Of a DNA stretch of 64,000 bases, positions 8,319 to 17,836 are shown one piece after another. The stretch is from JAAZPT01 sp964544955. GTDB lineage: Bacteria; Bacillota; Clostridia; Christensenellales; Aristaeellaceae. The stretch is from positions 1-64,000 of the forward strand of contig CAZJEB010000007.1 in the NCBI GenBank assembly GCA_964544955.1, written 5' to 3'. A program made the translations under genes and the position numbers. How positions within the stretch are numbered: the first letter of the stretch is position 1; each line of letters starts with the position of its first letter. Below the pieces are notes generated by a model. That model saw only the letters and a list, made by a program, of their open reading frames with translations, searched no databases and was not told the DNA's origin.

Positions 8319-9350
8319 ATGTCTATATTAGATGATTTAAAAGTAATTAAGGAAGAAGCCCTTAAACAATTAGAAACAATTACTAGTTTAAAGGATGTTG
8401 ATGAAGCAAAGCTTCAACTTTTTGGTAAAAAAGGTAAAATTTCTACACTAATGAAAAGTTTAGGTGGCGCTAGTGCAGAAGAAAGGCCAGTGTTTGGTAA
8501 AGAAATAAATGATGTTAGAGGGTTTATATCTGAAAAACTAGATATAATAGCTCAACAGCTAAACGAGAAGAAAAAATTAGCCGATTTAGCAGCAGAAACA
8601 ATAGATGTTACAGAGCCAAGGCAAATACCCTACATTGGCACAAGCCATCCAATAAGTTTAGTTTTAGATGAAATGCTTGAATGTTTTACTGGTTTAGGTT
8701 TTGAAGTTGTTGAAGGTCCAGAGGTTGAACTTGATAAATACAATTTTGGTTTACTTAATATACCAGAAGATCACCCTGCAAGGGATGCACAAGATACACT
8801 ATATTTTTCAAGTAATATATTGTTGCGCACACATACATCACCTGTTCAAGCAAGAACAATGTTATCTAAAAAGCCTCCAATAAGGATGGTTTGCCCCGGT
8901 AGAGTATATAGAGCTGATGAAGTAGACGCCACTCACTCCCCTGTTTTCCACCAATTAGAGGGTTTAGTAATTGACGAAGATGTAAATATGGGCGATTTAC
9001 GTGGAACACTAGAAGCCTTTGCTCATAAACTTTATGGCAAGGATATAACAACTAGGTTTAGACCAAGTTTTTTCCCTTTTACAGAGCCTAGTGCAGAAGT
9101 TGACTTAACATGTATGGCATGCAAAGGCAAAGGTTGCCGCGTGTGCAAAGATACAGGTTGGATAGAAGTTTTGGGTAGCGGAATGGTAAACCCAAAAGTA
9201 CTTGAAATGTGCGGAATAGATAGCAAAAAATATAGCGGATTTGCATTTGGTATTGGTTTGGAAAGAATTGCTATGATGAGATATGGCATTAAGGATATGA
9301 GGTTGCTATATGAAAATGACTATAAATTCCTAAGCCAGATACGCAATTAA
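8319..9350 (+). CDS. pheS: Phenylalanyl-tRNA synthetase alpha subunit
   Basis: The catalytic alpha chain of the (alpha-beta)2 class IIc synthetase, 343 residues. An N-terminal coiled-coil tRNA-binding arm (about 1-90) precedes the class II core: motif 2-like RMVCPGRVYRADEVDATHSPVFHQLEG, then FTEPSAEVD and the motif 3 region GFAFGIGLERIAMMRYG near the C-terminus. The longer frame opens at 8250 inside the T-box terminator, but AGGAGG at 8308-8313 defines the ATG at 8319. It is followed 14 nt later by pheT. Confidence 0.97.
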   Translation: MSILDDLKVIKEEALKQLETITSLKDVDEAKLQLFGKKGKISTLMKSLGGASAEERPVFGKEINDVRGFISEKLDIIAQQLNEKKKLADLAAETIDVTEPRQIPYIGTSHPISLVLDEMLECFTGLGFEVVEGPEVELDKYNFGLLNIPEDHPARDAQDTLYFSSNILLRTHTSPVQARTMLSKKPPIRMVCPGRVYRADEVDATHSPVFHQLEGLVIDEDVNMGDLRGTLEAFAHKLYGKDITTRFRPSFFPFTEPSAEVDLTCMACKGKGCRVCKDTGWIEVLGSGMVNPKVLEMCGIDSKKYSGFAFGIGLERIAMMRYGIKDMRLLYENDYKFLSQIRN

Positions 9351-9364
9351 AAAGGAGAAACACA

Positions 9365-11755
9365 ATGAAATTACCATTATCTTGGATAAAAGAATATACA
9401 AATATAACAGCTGCCCCCCAAGAATATATGAATAAAATGATAATGACAGGAACAGCAGTTGAAGGATATGAAAAAGCATCACCATTAAGCAATGTTGTAG
9501 TTGGCAAGGTATTATCAGTTAAAGATCACGAAAACAGCGATCATTTACACGTATGTATGGTTGATGTTGGCGAAGAATCACCTTTACAAATAGTTTGTGG
9601 TGCGCCTAATGTTAAAGAGAATATTCTAGTTCCTGTAGCTTTAGTTGGCGCTGAACTTCCTGGCGGTTTTAAAATAAAAAAAGGTAAACTTAGAGGCGTA
9701 GAAAGTTATGGCATGATTTGTAGTGGGCCCGAACTAGAAATACCTACATATTTGTATCCATCAGTTGGCGACGAAGGAATTTTAATTTTTAATGAAGATT
9801 ATCCGGTTGGAACTGATGTAAACAAAATATTCATGTTGGATGATATTATTCTTGATTACGACATATTAGCAAATAGACCCGATTTATTATCTGTACTTGG
9901 TATTGCCAGGGAAAGTGCAGCAGTTTACGATCAAAAATTTAATATGCCCAAGGTTAATGTAAAAGAAATTGACGAATCAATTGACAATTTTATTAGTGTT
10001 AACGTTATCGATAAGGATGCGTGTCCTCGATATGCAGCAAGAGTAATAAAAGATGTAAAAATTCAACAATCTCCCTTATGGTTAAGGTCTTATTTGCACA
10101 AGAGTGGCGTTAGAGCAATTAATAATATTGTAGACATTACAAACTATGTTATGCTAGAAACAGGGCACCCTATGCATGCATTTGACCTTGATAAGGTTAA
10201 GGGTAAAAAAATAACCGTTCGTTATGCTAAAGAAGGTGAAAAGCTAACCACTTTAGATGATAAAGTTCATAATTTAAAAACAAGCGATTTACTAATTTGT
10301 GATGAAGGTGGCGCAACTGGAATCGCTGGTATTATGGGTGGATTTGAAAGCGAAATTGACGAGAATACAAAGAACGTTGTTTTTGAGTGCGCTTGCTTTG
10401 ATAGATCAATGGTAAGAAAATCATCAAGATCTTTAGGAATAAGAACAGAGTCATCCGGCAGGTTTGAAAAAGGTGTTTCTGCAGCTAGCATTCCTTTTGC
10501 AATAAATAGAGCTTGCCAACTTGTAAATGATTTAGATGCCGGTAAAGTTGTTAAGGGTATTGTTGATATTTACTCTGAACTACCCCAGGTAAAAACAGTT
10601 GTTTGTAGCGTTAAAAATATTGCTAAAAGAACGGGTATAGAAATATCCGCCGTTGATATGCTTAGTATATTAGATAAATTAGGGTTTACAACATCCCTTA
10701 CAAACGATACATTGTCAGTAAATGTTCCTTTATACAGGCTTGATGTTGAAATTGAGGCTGATATTTGCGAAGAAGTTTTAAGGCTTTATGGCTATGAACA
10801 TATTCCTGCTACACCACTTAGAGGTTCTACAACACAAGGTGGTATTAGCCCACTTATGAGCTTTAAAAACAAGGTATCCTCTGTAATAAAATCTTACGGT
10901 TTTATGGAAACCATGAGATATTCATTTATTAGCAGAAAATCTTTAGATAAATTAGGCTTACCTAATGAAGATATAAGATTGCAAGCCTTGGAACTAATTA
11001 ATCCCTTAGGCGAAGATACCGCAATAATGAGAACAAGTTTAGTGCCAGATATGTTGCAAACAATTTCTTTAAATATTAATCACGGAAACTTAAATATTAG
11101 GTTTTTTGAAAGTGCAAAGATATTTTTACCTGAACCGAAAGACAATGATGGGTTACCTTTTGAAGTTAATAGCTTATGTTTAGGTATGTATGCTGAAAAT
11201 ACTGATTTTTATACATTAAGAGAAGTTTTAGAATCATTAATGTTTGAGTTAGGTATAGAATATACTATAACAAAAGGCGGAGATTCATATTACCACATAG
11301 GAAGATCAGCAAAACTTATGCAAGGCGATAATGTTTTAGCCACCATTGGAGAGATTACCCCTGATGTTGCTAAAGCTTATGAAATATCCAAGAGGGTGTA
11401 TATTGCTGAGCTTAATATAGACTTATTGCAAAGTCTTGCTAAAAGAGCTGGTGCTGTAAAAGACTTACCAAAATATCCTGCAGTTAATAGGGATTTAGCC
11501 ATTGTATTTGAAGAAAAAATACAAATTGGTGAAGTTATGGATTCAATGAAATTAGCAGGCGGCAAAATGTTGGAAAACGTTTATATGTTTGATGTTTATA
11601 GAGGTATACCTGTACCTCCACAGCATAAATCGGTTGCATTCTCGTTTTCATTTAGGTCACCCGAAAAAACCTTAACGGATGATGATATACAAAAACACAT
11701 GAATAATATATTAAAAACAGTTGAAGAAAACTATAACGGAAAAATTAGGGAATAA
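9365..11755 (+). CDS. pheT: Phenylalanyl-tRNA synthetase beta subunit
   Basis: A 796-residue beta chain of PheRS. Domains in order: an EMAP/OB-type tRNA-binding domain (about 40-150, IVCGAPNVKENILVPVALVGA), the B3/B4 editing region (GHPMHAFDLDKV and following, about 200-400), B5, a catalytic-like domain, and the C-terminal ferredoxin-fold anticodon-binding domain (KDLPKYPAVNRDLAIVFEE to the end). The start ATG follows AAAGGAG. Length and domain order are normal. Confidence 0.97.
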   Translation: MKLPLSWIKEYTNITAAPQEYMNKMIMTGTAVEGYEKASPLSNVVVGKVLSVKDHENSDHLHVCMVDVGEESPLQIVCGAPNVKENILVPVALVGAELPGGFKIKKGKLRGVESYGMICSGPELEIPTYLYPSVGDEGILIFNEDYPVGTDVNKIFMLDDIILDYDILANRPDLLSVLGIARESAAVYDQKFNMPKVNVKEIDESIDNFISVNVIDKDACPRYAARVIKDVKIQQSPLWLRSYLHKSGVRAINNIVDITNYVMLETGHPMHAFDLDKVKGKKITVRYAKEGEKLTTLDDKVHNLKTSDLLICDEGGATGIAGIMGGFESEIDENTKNVVFECACFDRSMVRKSSRSLGIRTESSGRFEKGVSAASIPFAINRACQLVNDLDAGKVVKGIVDIYSELPQVKTVVCSVKNIAKRTGIEISAVDMLSILDKLGFTTSLTNDTLSVNVPLYRLDVEIEADICEEVLRLYGYEHIPATPLRGSTTQGGISPLMSFKNKVSSVIKSYGFMETMRYSFISRKSLDKLGLPNEDIRLQALELINPLGEDTAIMRTSLVPDMLQTISLNINHGNLNIRFFESAKIFLPEPKDNDGLPFEVNSLCLGMYAENTDFYTLREVLESLMFELGIEYTITKGGDSYYHIGRSAKLMQGDNVLATIGEITPDVAKAYEISKRVYIAELNIDLLQSLAKRAGAVKDLPKYPAVNRDLAIVFEEKIQIGEVMDSMKLAGGKMLENVYMFDVYRGIPVPPQHKSVAFSFSFRSPEKTLTDDDIQKHMNNILKTVEENYNGKIRE

Positions 11756-11787
11756 CTAAAAAGCCAAGCAAATGCTTGGCTTTTTAG
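11756..11787. terminator. Bidirectional terminator between pheT and the THUMP methyltransferase gene
   Basis: Perfect 14-bp arms (11756-11769 and 11774-11787) around AAAT, with A/T ends on both sides. The stop codon of the - strand gene lies within the right arm. Confidence 0.9.
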
Positions 11788-12914
11788 TATTTTATTGGGT
11801 TATATATAAACACATTACACTCCATAGCTCCATTATAAACTCTACGCTTTTTATCAGCTCTTTTTCCAAAAAATTTTTCAAAGTTATTATCATTTGATAT
11901 TACTGCCATTCCCCAACCAGGATGTCTTGCCAATAATTTTCCTAAATCTTTATATAGATATTGAACCGCTTTTTTACTGCTAAGCCTTTCACCATAAGGA
12001 GGATTTACAATAAAGCACCCTTCTTCTTCATCCAAATTAACATTATTTAAATCAATATTACTAACTTTTATTCTATTAGAAAGCCCCGCTTGAACAATAT
12101 GCTTTTTGGCGAGGATAAGTACTTCGCTGCTTATATCACTACCTTCAATTTCTATTGTTCGTTCTTTATCAAAGGCTTTGTTACTTTTTTCCCTTATTTC
12201 ATCAGCTTCACCTTTACTCAACATCCCCCATGCTTCCATGTCAAAAGTTCTAGCTATCCCTGCTGGTTTTTTTAATGCCATCATTGCTGCTTCAATTAAA
12301 AATGTTCCTGAGCCACAGCAAGGATCATACAATTTTTGCCTCATTCTCCAAGGGGATAAGTTTATTATTGCTGCAGCCAATGTTTCACGTATAGGTGCTT
12401 CAGCATTCCATGTCCTATACCCTCTTTTATTTAGTGATTCACCACTGGTATCAACCATAATTTTAGCAATATCATTGTGTATAGATACTTCTATTTTATA
12501 TCTAGCTCCATTTTCAGGCAAAATATTAACGTTATATTTGTTTTGCATTTTTTTAATTATTGCTCTTTTAACAATTGCTTGACTATCAGTTTGGCTCATT
12601 AAAACGCTTTTAACACACCTAACGTTAACAATTATATTTGCATTTTTAGGCAACAAATCAAAAAACTTTGTGTTAAGCGTTAAGTCAAAAAGCTCATCAA
12701 AACTAATTACCTTGGCTTCATTAGCTATTATTAGAACCCTATCGCTACAGCGTAAATTTATATTAGCATAAAGTATTTCTTTAATATCTGCTTTAAATCT
12801 TACTCCACCCAGCTCGGCTTTTGCATCTAAGCCTTGATATCTTAATTCCTTTGCAATTATACCCTCTAAGCCAAAGGCAGCTTTTGCCCAACATTCATAT
12901 TTGTTATTTATCAC
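11784..12914 (-). CDS. THUMP-domain class I SAM-dependent RNA methyltransferase (RlmK/L-N, YpsC family)
   Basis: A 376-residue protein predicted to methylate guanine N2 in 23S rRNA or a tRNA (family inference). An N-terminal ferredoxin-like/THUMP region (about 1-155) precedes the Rossmann methyltransferase domain, with the SAM-binding segment YDPCCGSGTFLIEA and the catalytic NPPYGERL. The longest frame begins at 13004, inside the preceding gene. AAGGAG lies 6 nt before a GTG at 12914, immediately before INNKYECWAKAAFGLE, where family members begin. It is the last gene of the proS operon, 10 nt after the GH35-like gene. Confidence 0.88.
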   Translation of the reverse strand: MINNKYECWAKAAFGLEGIIAKELRYQGLDAKAELGGVRFKADIKEILYANINLRCSDRVLIIANEAKVISFDELFDLTLNTKFFDLLPKNANIIVNVRCVKSVLMSQTDSQAIVKRAIIKKMQNKYNVNILPENGARYKIEVSIHNDIAKIMVDTSGESLNKRGYRTWNAEAPIRETLAAAIINLSPWRMRQKLYDPCCGSGTFLIEAAMMALKKPAGIARTFDMEAWGMLSKGEADEIREKSNKAFDKERTIEIEGSDISSEVLILAKKHIVQAGLSNRIKVSNIDLNNVNLDEEEGCFIVNPPYGERLSSKKAVQYLYKDLGKLLARHPGWGMAVISNDNNFEKFFGKRADKKRRVYNGAMECNVFIYNPIKY

Positions 12915-12924
12915 AATTTTCTCC

Positions 12925-14685
12925 TTAATTATTAAAAATAAAGTTAATAGTTTTACAATTATACTTATGCCCAACTGGTTTATATGTAAAATCAAATGAT
13001 TCAATTATAAACTTATAATGACTTAATAAATCAATATATTCTTTTATATAAATTATTTGTGATTCATTTGCATTTAAATCAGCAATTTTATTTCCGTTTA
13101 TATTAATATTTGCATTTTTAGGCAAAATTAAATCAATAGCTATATTATCTTTTTTATTTTTCAATTTTGCCATATCAATTATTAAAGAACTAGGTAAATC
13201 AATACTATACTGTGTTTTATTTAACTTGGTAAAGTTAACGGCCTCTTTATTAAAATTTATTTTAGTAATAAAAGTAACATAATCTAAACTTTCAAAACTT
13301 TTGTTTGGATATTTAAATATATGATCAGATGGTTTTGGCCAAATTATTATATCTACATTTTTCCCCATACATAATACTGAAAATCCATTTTCAATATTTG
13401 ATAAGTAAGCATCAGACAATACAAAGTAGGGCTTATTGTTATGGCTTACAACTAAATAGTTTCTATTATCATACTTTGACAAGCAAAATATTTCAACAAC
13501 CTTTCCCTTTGTTATAATATTTATAGCTTCCATCGGTGTTATATTAATTAGCTTATTATCAACCATAATTTGAGGCTTAAATAACTCTGTTTCTTTACAA
13601 AGCCAAACCTCTTTATCTTTATAAACTCCTCTAAAAAGGATTTGAATATTGCAAAACTCTATTATACTTTTTCCAAATTCTAAGCTATTAAAAACAACAG
13701 AAATTTCATTAGAATCTTTACAAATTAATAATTTTGTTTCATTACTTTTAATGCCTTTTGAATTTGCTAAGTTATAAGCTTTTTCTTTTTCTATAACATA
13801 AAATTCCTCAAAGCAATTAATCGCCCTAAAAAAGTTCTTTGTTTTATTTAATAAGCACTCAATTTTAGAACTATTATATTCTATATTGTATGGATTGCAA
13901 ATTTCAAAATAATCAGAAAAGCAAAATATACTCTGACCTTTACTAATTAGTATACTTAATACCTCAATTAAGTCTTGATTACTGCTTATAGTATCTAAAA
14001 CACTTATATTGCATAAACTATAATTATTTAAATAATTATTATAATTTGTTTCTTTGTTTATATTAATAATACTGTATGAGTTATTATCAACATTATTATC
14101 ATTTATCCAATATATATCAACAGGTATACTATTATCATTAAAAATTTTTATTACTTCATTGAATGCTTTTGATTTCTCAGTTTTAGATTCAAAAAAATAG
14201 TCATCAAAATCCATAGATACTCCAATAATTGGCCCATTTTGAACAGAGTACATATCGCCAAAGCTATTATGTAAAATACTAATAAACCTATTTAGATGAT
14301 TTATATTTGCAGTATTATTAAAATTATTAAAGCAATCAATATGCCTTAAATAAGATGGCAAACCATTATATTCTATGTTAGCAAAAGGAATAAAATTTAT
14401 TATTACAAACATTCCTATTTTTGAACAATATTTCAATAATTTATGTATATTGTTTTGTTCAAATAAATAATATTTACCTTCAAAAATTTCTATATCAGCC
14501 CAAACAACATTAATTCTTATACCATTTATTCCAGAATTTTTTAAATTTATTAAGCTTTCTTCCCAAAATTCTTTTTCAATTGTAGTATAAGAAAAATCGG
14601 TACAAAAAACTGCGATTGATGCAGGTTTTATTGTACCAATATTATCATCAATATATTTGCTAATTTTAAAAGGATAAATAATCAT
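12925..14685 (-). CDS. GH35-like beta-galactosidase-fold protein lacking the catalytic glutamates
   Basis: A 586-residue protein with no signal peptide, extremely rich in Asn and Ile. Residues about 40-165 follow the glycoside hydrolase family 35 barrel: FWEESLINLKNSGINGIRIN, then GMFVIINFIPFANIEYNGLPSYLR, then NGPIIGVSMDFDDYFF. In GH35 this last segment is GPIIAVQVENEYG, whose second Glu is the acid/base. Here the acidic positions are Asp159 and Asp161 and the Asn between them is lost. The nucleophile region is also unrecognisable. A non-catalytic or altered sugar-binding role is inferred. The C-terminal third is probably beta-rich. The ATG at 14685 has only a weak ribosome site and lies 12 nt behind the upstream stop, so translational coupling is likely. 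Family assignment is moderate. Confidence 0.55.
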   Translation of the reverse strand: MIIYPFKISKYIDDNIGTIKPASIAVFCTDFSYTTIEKEFWEESLINLKNSGINGIRINVVWADIEIFEGKYYLFEQNNIHKLLKYCSKIGMFVIINFIPFANIEYNGLPSYLRHIDCFNNFNNTANINHLNRFISILHNSFGDMYSVQNGPIIGVSMDFDDYFFESKTEKSKAFNEVIKIFNDNSIPVDIYWINDNNVDNNSYSIININKETNYNNYLNNYSLCNISVLDTISSNQDLIEVLSILISKGQSIFCFSDYFEICNPYNIEYNSSKIECLLNKTKNFFRAINCFEEFYVIEKEKAYNLANSKGIKSNETKLLICKDSNEISVVFNSLEFGKSIIEFCNIQILFRGVYKDKEVWLCKETELFKPQIMVDNKLINITPMEAINIITKGKVVEIFCLSKYDNRNYLVVSHNNKPYFVLSDAYLSNIENGFSVLCMGKNVDIIIWPKPSDHIFKYPNKSFESLDYVTFITKINFNKEAVNFTKLNKTQYSIDLPSSLIIDMAKLKNKKDNIAIDLILPKNANININGNKIADLNANESQIIYIKEYIDLLSHYKFIIESFDFTYKPVGHKYNCKTINFIFNN

Positions 14686-14697
14686 ATGGTGTTGATA

Positions 14698-15612
14698 CTA
14701 CTCAAAATTTATTTTTGAATATTTTAAATCAATCTTTGGTGCGCTATATTCACAGCCTTCATCAAACTTTACTGTTTCTGGTGGGGTTTCTAGCTTTTCA
14801 GGTTCATTTAAATATTCCATAATATAAGCAAATAGCTTAGCATAAACTGCACCAGCGCATACCCTTTCATCTGCTGTAACACCTAATGGTAAAAGTCTAT
14901 TTCTCTTTATGCTACCATCTTTTAACATTTTAAATGATCTTTTAACTGCACCCATGGAAATAAACATTGTGGTAGTCCCAAAATTGTAAACATGGTGGTT
15001 TACATTTGCCATACCAATTGAAGCCATATTTGTAATAAACATACTAGTATGGAATGGCGATAAATCAACAATAATTTTTGGCATTAGACCATATCTATCT
15101 AAAAACTTTAAAAAACCTACAGCAACTGTTGGTAATAAAGGAACCTTCATTAAAAATTTGGCTAATTTTAAAGTTGAATTATTTGTTTCTGGTTTTTGAT
15201 TTTCAATAACATCCTTTTTTACCCTGGCAACTACATCATATATAGTATCATATGGGTCAAATTTAACTTTAACAACAGTTTCCTCTAATGGAGCCCCTTC
15301 TTCTACGTGCCTAAGTATAGTAAAAGAAACTGTAAGTTCCTTTCTAGAATACAACATTTTATTAACCACAAACCTGTTAACTTCAGGCAATTGTGATACC
15401 GACCTAACAAAAGCAGCAATAATTATTTCCATAAAAGTAATTTTATAGCCTTCTTTTGCTTTTTTGGCTATATAATTAGCTAATACATCATATTGTAAAT
15501 CTTGATTTAAAAATACTTGAGCATCTACCCTTGTTGGCATTATATATGAGGTAATTTCAACCAATGGATCCATGTTTTTAACTTTTTTACCCTCAGGTCT
15601 AATTCCAAACAT
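14698..15612 (-). CDS. 2-oxoacid dehydrogenase E2-type acyltransferase domain protein, catalytic motif missing
   Basis: A 304-residue protein resembling the trimeric catalytic domain of dihydrolipoyl acyltransferases (and chloramphenicol acetyltransferase). It has no lipoyl or E1/E3-binding domain, and no dehydrogenase genes lie nearby. The family motif DHRxxDG is here Asp-Glu-Arg-Val-Cys-Ala-Gly (248-254), so both catalytic His and Asp are replaced (Glu249, Ala253). Elsewhere TMFISMGAVKR and MFITNMASIGM match the fold. GGAGGA precedes the ATG. It sits 11 nt after the HAD gene. A structural or binding role, or an altered acyl transfer, is possible. Confidence 0.7.
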   Translation of the reverse strand: MFGIRPEGKKVKNMDPLVEITSYIMPTRVDAQVFLNQDLQYDVLANYIAKKAKEGYKITFMEIIIAAFVRSVSQLPEVNRFVVNKMLYSRKELTVSFTILRHVEEGAPLEETVVKVKFDPYDTIYDVVARVKKDVIENQKPETNNSTLKLAKFLMKVPLLPTVAVGFLKFLDRYGLMPKIIVDLSPFHTSMFITNMASIGMANVNHHVYNFGTTTMFISMGAVKRSFKMLKDGSIKRNRLLPLGVTADERVCAGAVYAKLFAYIMEYLNEPEKLETPPETVKFDEGCEYSAPKIDLKYSKINFE

Positions 15613-15623
15613 TATATTCCTCC

Positions 15624-16250
15624 TTAGCTTATAATACTTATAAGTTCTTCTAAATTTTTTGCTATTATAGCATTACTAGTTTTTAGCTTTTGCAATGATT
15701 GGTGCCCGTTCATAACTAATATACATTTAGCACCAATTTCACTAGCTACTTCAAAATCATGTAATGTATCGCCTATAAGAAAATACTCATAAGCATTATT
15801 TTTACTAACAAAGTTTTTTGCTAGCTCTACTTTACTTTTAGCGTAAATATTATCTAAACCAAACACATAATTAAAAGTATTATGTAATTTAAACTGATTA
15901 ATTTGTTCATTTAATATGTTTATGTTTGATGCCGATAATAAAACTTGAATATAATTTTTCTTTTTAAATTCATTTATTGTTTCCAATGCATTGTATCGTA
16001 GATTCATTTTATGGCTTAACAACATATATTCATCAACCCATTTATGAGCAATTTCCACAAAATTATCCTCGGTAACACCTGCATTAAAATAATAATCTTT
16101 TATAGGGAAAGTAAATTCATCTCTATATTGTTCAACACTATTAAGCATAGGTAGCCCGTATTGCTTAAAAACTTTATTACGAGCTAATATTCCTTCATTT
16201 ACATCATCTAAAAGCGTTCCATTCCAATCCCAAATTATGCATTTATTCAT
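15624..16250 (-). CDS. HAD-superfamily hydrolase, phosphoglycolate phosphatase-like
   Basis: A 208-residue cytosolic phosphatase-like protein. Motif I is IIWDWNGTLLDD (5-16), with the nucleophile Asp8 and Asn10 in place of the usual second Asp, a variant seen in some HAD subgroups. Motif II is VLLSASN, motif III a Lys in AKSKVELAK, and motif IV LIGDTLHDFEVA. A helical cap lies between motifs I and II. The substrate is unknown. Its ATG overlaps the proS stop by one base. Confidence 0.85.
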   Translation of the reverse strand: MNKCIIWDWNGTLLDDVNEGILARNKVFKQYGLPMLNSVEQYRDEFTFPIKDYYFNAGVTEDNFVEIAHKWVDEYMLLSHKMNLRYNALETINEFKKKNYIQVLLSASNINILNEQINQFKLHNTFNYVFGLDNIYAKSKVELAKNFVSKNNAYEYFLIGDTLHDFEVASEIGAKCILVMNGHQSLQKLKTSNAIIAKNLEELISIIS

Positions 16251-17689
16251 TAATAAGCCTTAGAGAAATAAATAAGTTTTTCTGCTTTTTTACCACAACA
16301 AACACATGTTTCAGCTATGGGAGTTTGATCAAAAGGCATATTCCTAGATGTTGCACCAGCAACTTCCTTAATTTTTTCTTCGCATTCAACATCGCCACAC
16401 CACATTGCCCTTGCAAACCCTGTTTGTACTTGTTCATTTAGCTCATCCATATTAAATACGTCTTCTATACGATCATTTCTAAATTTAAGGGCTTGATTAT
16501 ATAATTCCTTTTGAATTTGGTTAAGTAATACGCTTACATTATTTAACAACAAAGATCTAGAAAAACTGCCTTTTTCTAATGTATCACGTCTAAAATAAGT
16601 TATAACGCCTTGTTCAATATCCCTTGGCCCTACTTCTATACGAAGAGGTATGCCTTTTAATTCGCAATCATTAAACTTATAACCAGCGCTTAATGTATCC
16701 CTATCATCAACATCAACTCTGATACCGACAGCTTTTAATTGGTTAGCAATTTCATCACAAGCTTCTAACACACCTTCTTTGTGATGTGCAATTGGAATAA
16801 TTTGAACTTGGATAGGAGCTATTGCAGGTGGCAATCTTAAACCACGCTCATCGCCATGGGTCATAATAATAGCGCCAATAAGCCTTGTTGATACTCCCCA
16901 GCTTGTTTCCGATACATATTCAAGTTTTCCATCTTTGCTTAGGAACTTTATATCAAAAGCTTCTGCAAACCTTGTTCCAAAGTTGTGGCTAGTTCCCGCT
17001 TGTAAAGCCTTGCCATCTTGCATCATAGCTTCAATACTATATGTACTATTAGCACCAGCAAATTTTTCCTTTTGAGTTTTTTCACCAACCAAAACAGGAA
17101 TAGCTAAACTATTTTCAGCCATATCCCTATAAATTTCTAATATATCAAGGGTTTCTGTTTGTGCTTCTTCTGCAGTGGCATGAATTGTATGGCCTTCTTG
17201 CCACAAAAACTCACTTGTTCTCAAAAATGGTCTAGTACTTTTTTCCCAACGCATAACTGAGCACCATTGATTATACTTCATAGGAAGATCGCGCCATGAA
17301 GATACCCATTTTGAATACATTGTGCAAAACATAGTTTCACTAGTAGGTCTAACAGCTAATCTTTCTTGTAAAACATCTTTACCGCCTTGAGTTACCCAAG
17401 CAACTTCTGGCGCAAAACCTTCAACATGCTCAGCTTCTTTCAAAAGTAAGCTTTCAGGTATTAACATTGGCATATAAACATTTTCATGCCCTGTTTCTTT
17501 AAAGCGTTTATCTAAAACCCTTTGTATGGATTCCCAAATTGCATAACCATAAGGGCGTAATACCATACAACCTCTAACGGGTGCATAATCAACTAATTTT
17601 GATTGTAGTATAACATCTGTATACCATTGAGAAAAATCTTCATTTCTTGGTGTAATGTGAGTTACAAACCCCTTATTATCTTTTGCCAT
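16250..17689 (-). CDS. proS: Prolyl-tRNA synthetase, archaeal/eukaryotic type with C-terminal zinc domain
   Basis: A 479-residue class II synthetase of the short type, without the editing insertion of the bacterial long form. Motifs: GCMVLRPYGYAIWESIQ (motif 1 region), RPTSETMFCTMYSKW, motif 2 FLRTSEFLWQEGHT, and motif 3 THGDERGLRLPPAIAP. The anticodon-binding domain follows. The C-terminal domain carries cysteine pairs (CGDVEC and CVCCGKK) and ends in Tyr, as in this type. It is first in a tight five-gene - strand operon. No T-box was found in its leader of about 40 nt. Confidence 0.96.
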   Translation of the reverse strand: MAKDNKGFVTHITPRNEDFSQWYTDVILQSKLVDYAPVRGCMVLRPYGYAIWESIQRVLDKRFKETGHENVYMPMLIPESLLLKEAEHVEGFAPEVAWVTQGGKDVLQERLAVRPTSETMFCTMYSKWVSSWRDLPMKYNQWCSVMRWEKSTRPFLRTSEFLWQEGHTIHATAEEAQTETLDILEIYRDMAENSLAIPVLVGEKTQKEKFAGANSTYSIEAMMQDGKALQAGTSHNFGTRFAEAFDIKFLSKDGKLEYVSETSWGVSTRLIGAIIMTHGDERGLRLPPAIAPIQVQIIPIAHHKEGVLEACDEIANQLKAVGIRVDVDDRDTLSAGYKFNDCELKGIPLRIEVGPRDIEQGVITYFRRDTLEKGSFSRSLLLNNVSVLLNQIQKELYNQALKFRNDRIEDVFNMDELNEQVQTGFARAMWCGDVECEEKIKEVAGATSRNMPFDQTPIAETCVCCGKKAEKLIYFSKAY

Positions 17690-17736
17690 TTTTCCTCCTA
17701 GAATTTGCGCATATTAGCTATTTTATAAGCTTATAT

Positions 17737-17765
17737 ATTGTATCACTTTGATATTCAATTTTCAA
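17737..17765 (-). promoter_or_regulatory. Predicted proS operon promoter
   Basis: On the - strand TTGAAA (17765-17760), 17-nt spacer, TACAAT (17742-17737) preceded by TGA (extended -10). A palindrome TATAAGCTTATA (17724-17735) lies in the initially transcribed region. Confidence 0.65.
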
Positions 17766-17797
17766 GGAAAATACAACAGTTACATTAATTTTGTTAA

Positions 17798-17826
17798 ATA
17801 AAAAAGCTGGGTATAAACCCAACTTT
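17798..17826 (-). terminator. Terminator of the nucleoside importer operon
   Basis: Arms 17804-17812 and 17817-17825 form a 9-bp stem with one wobble around a 4-nt loop. On the - strand a T run follows. Confidence 0.75.
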
Positions 17827-17836
17827 TAACTTTTTA

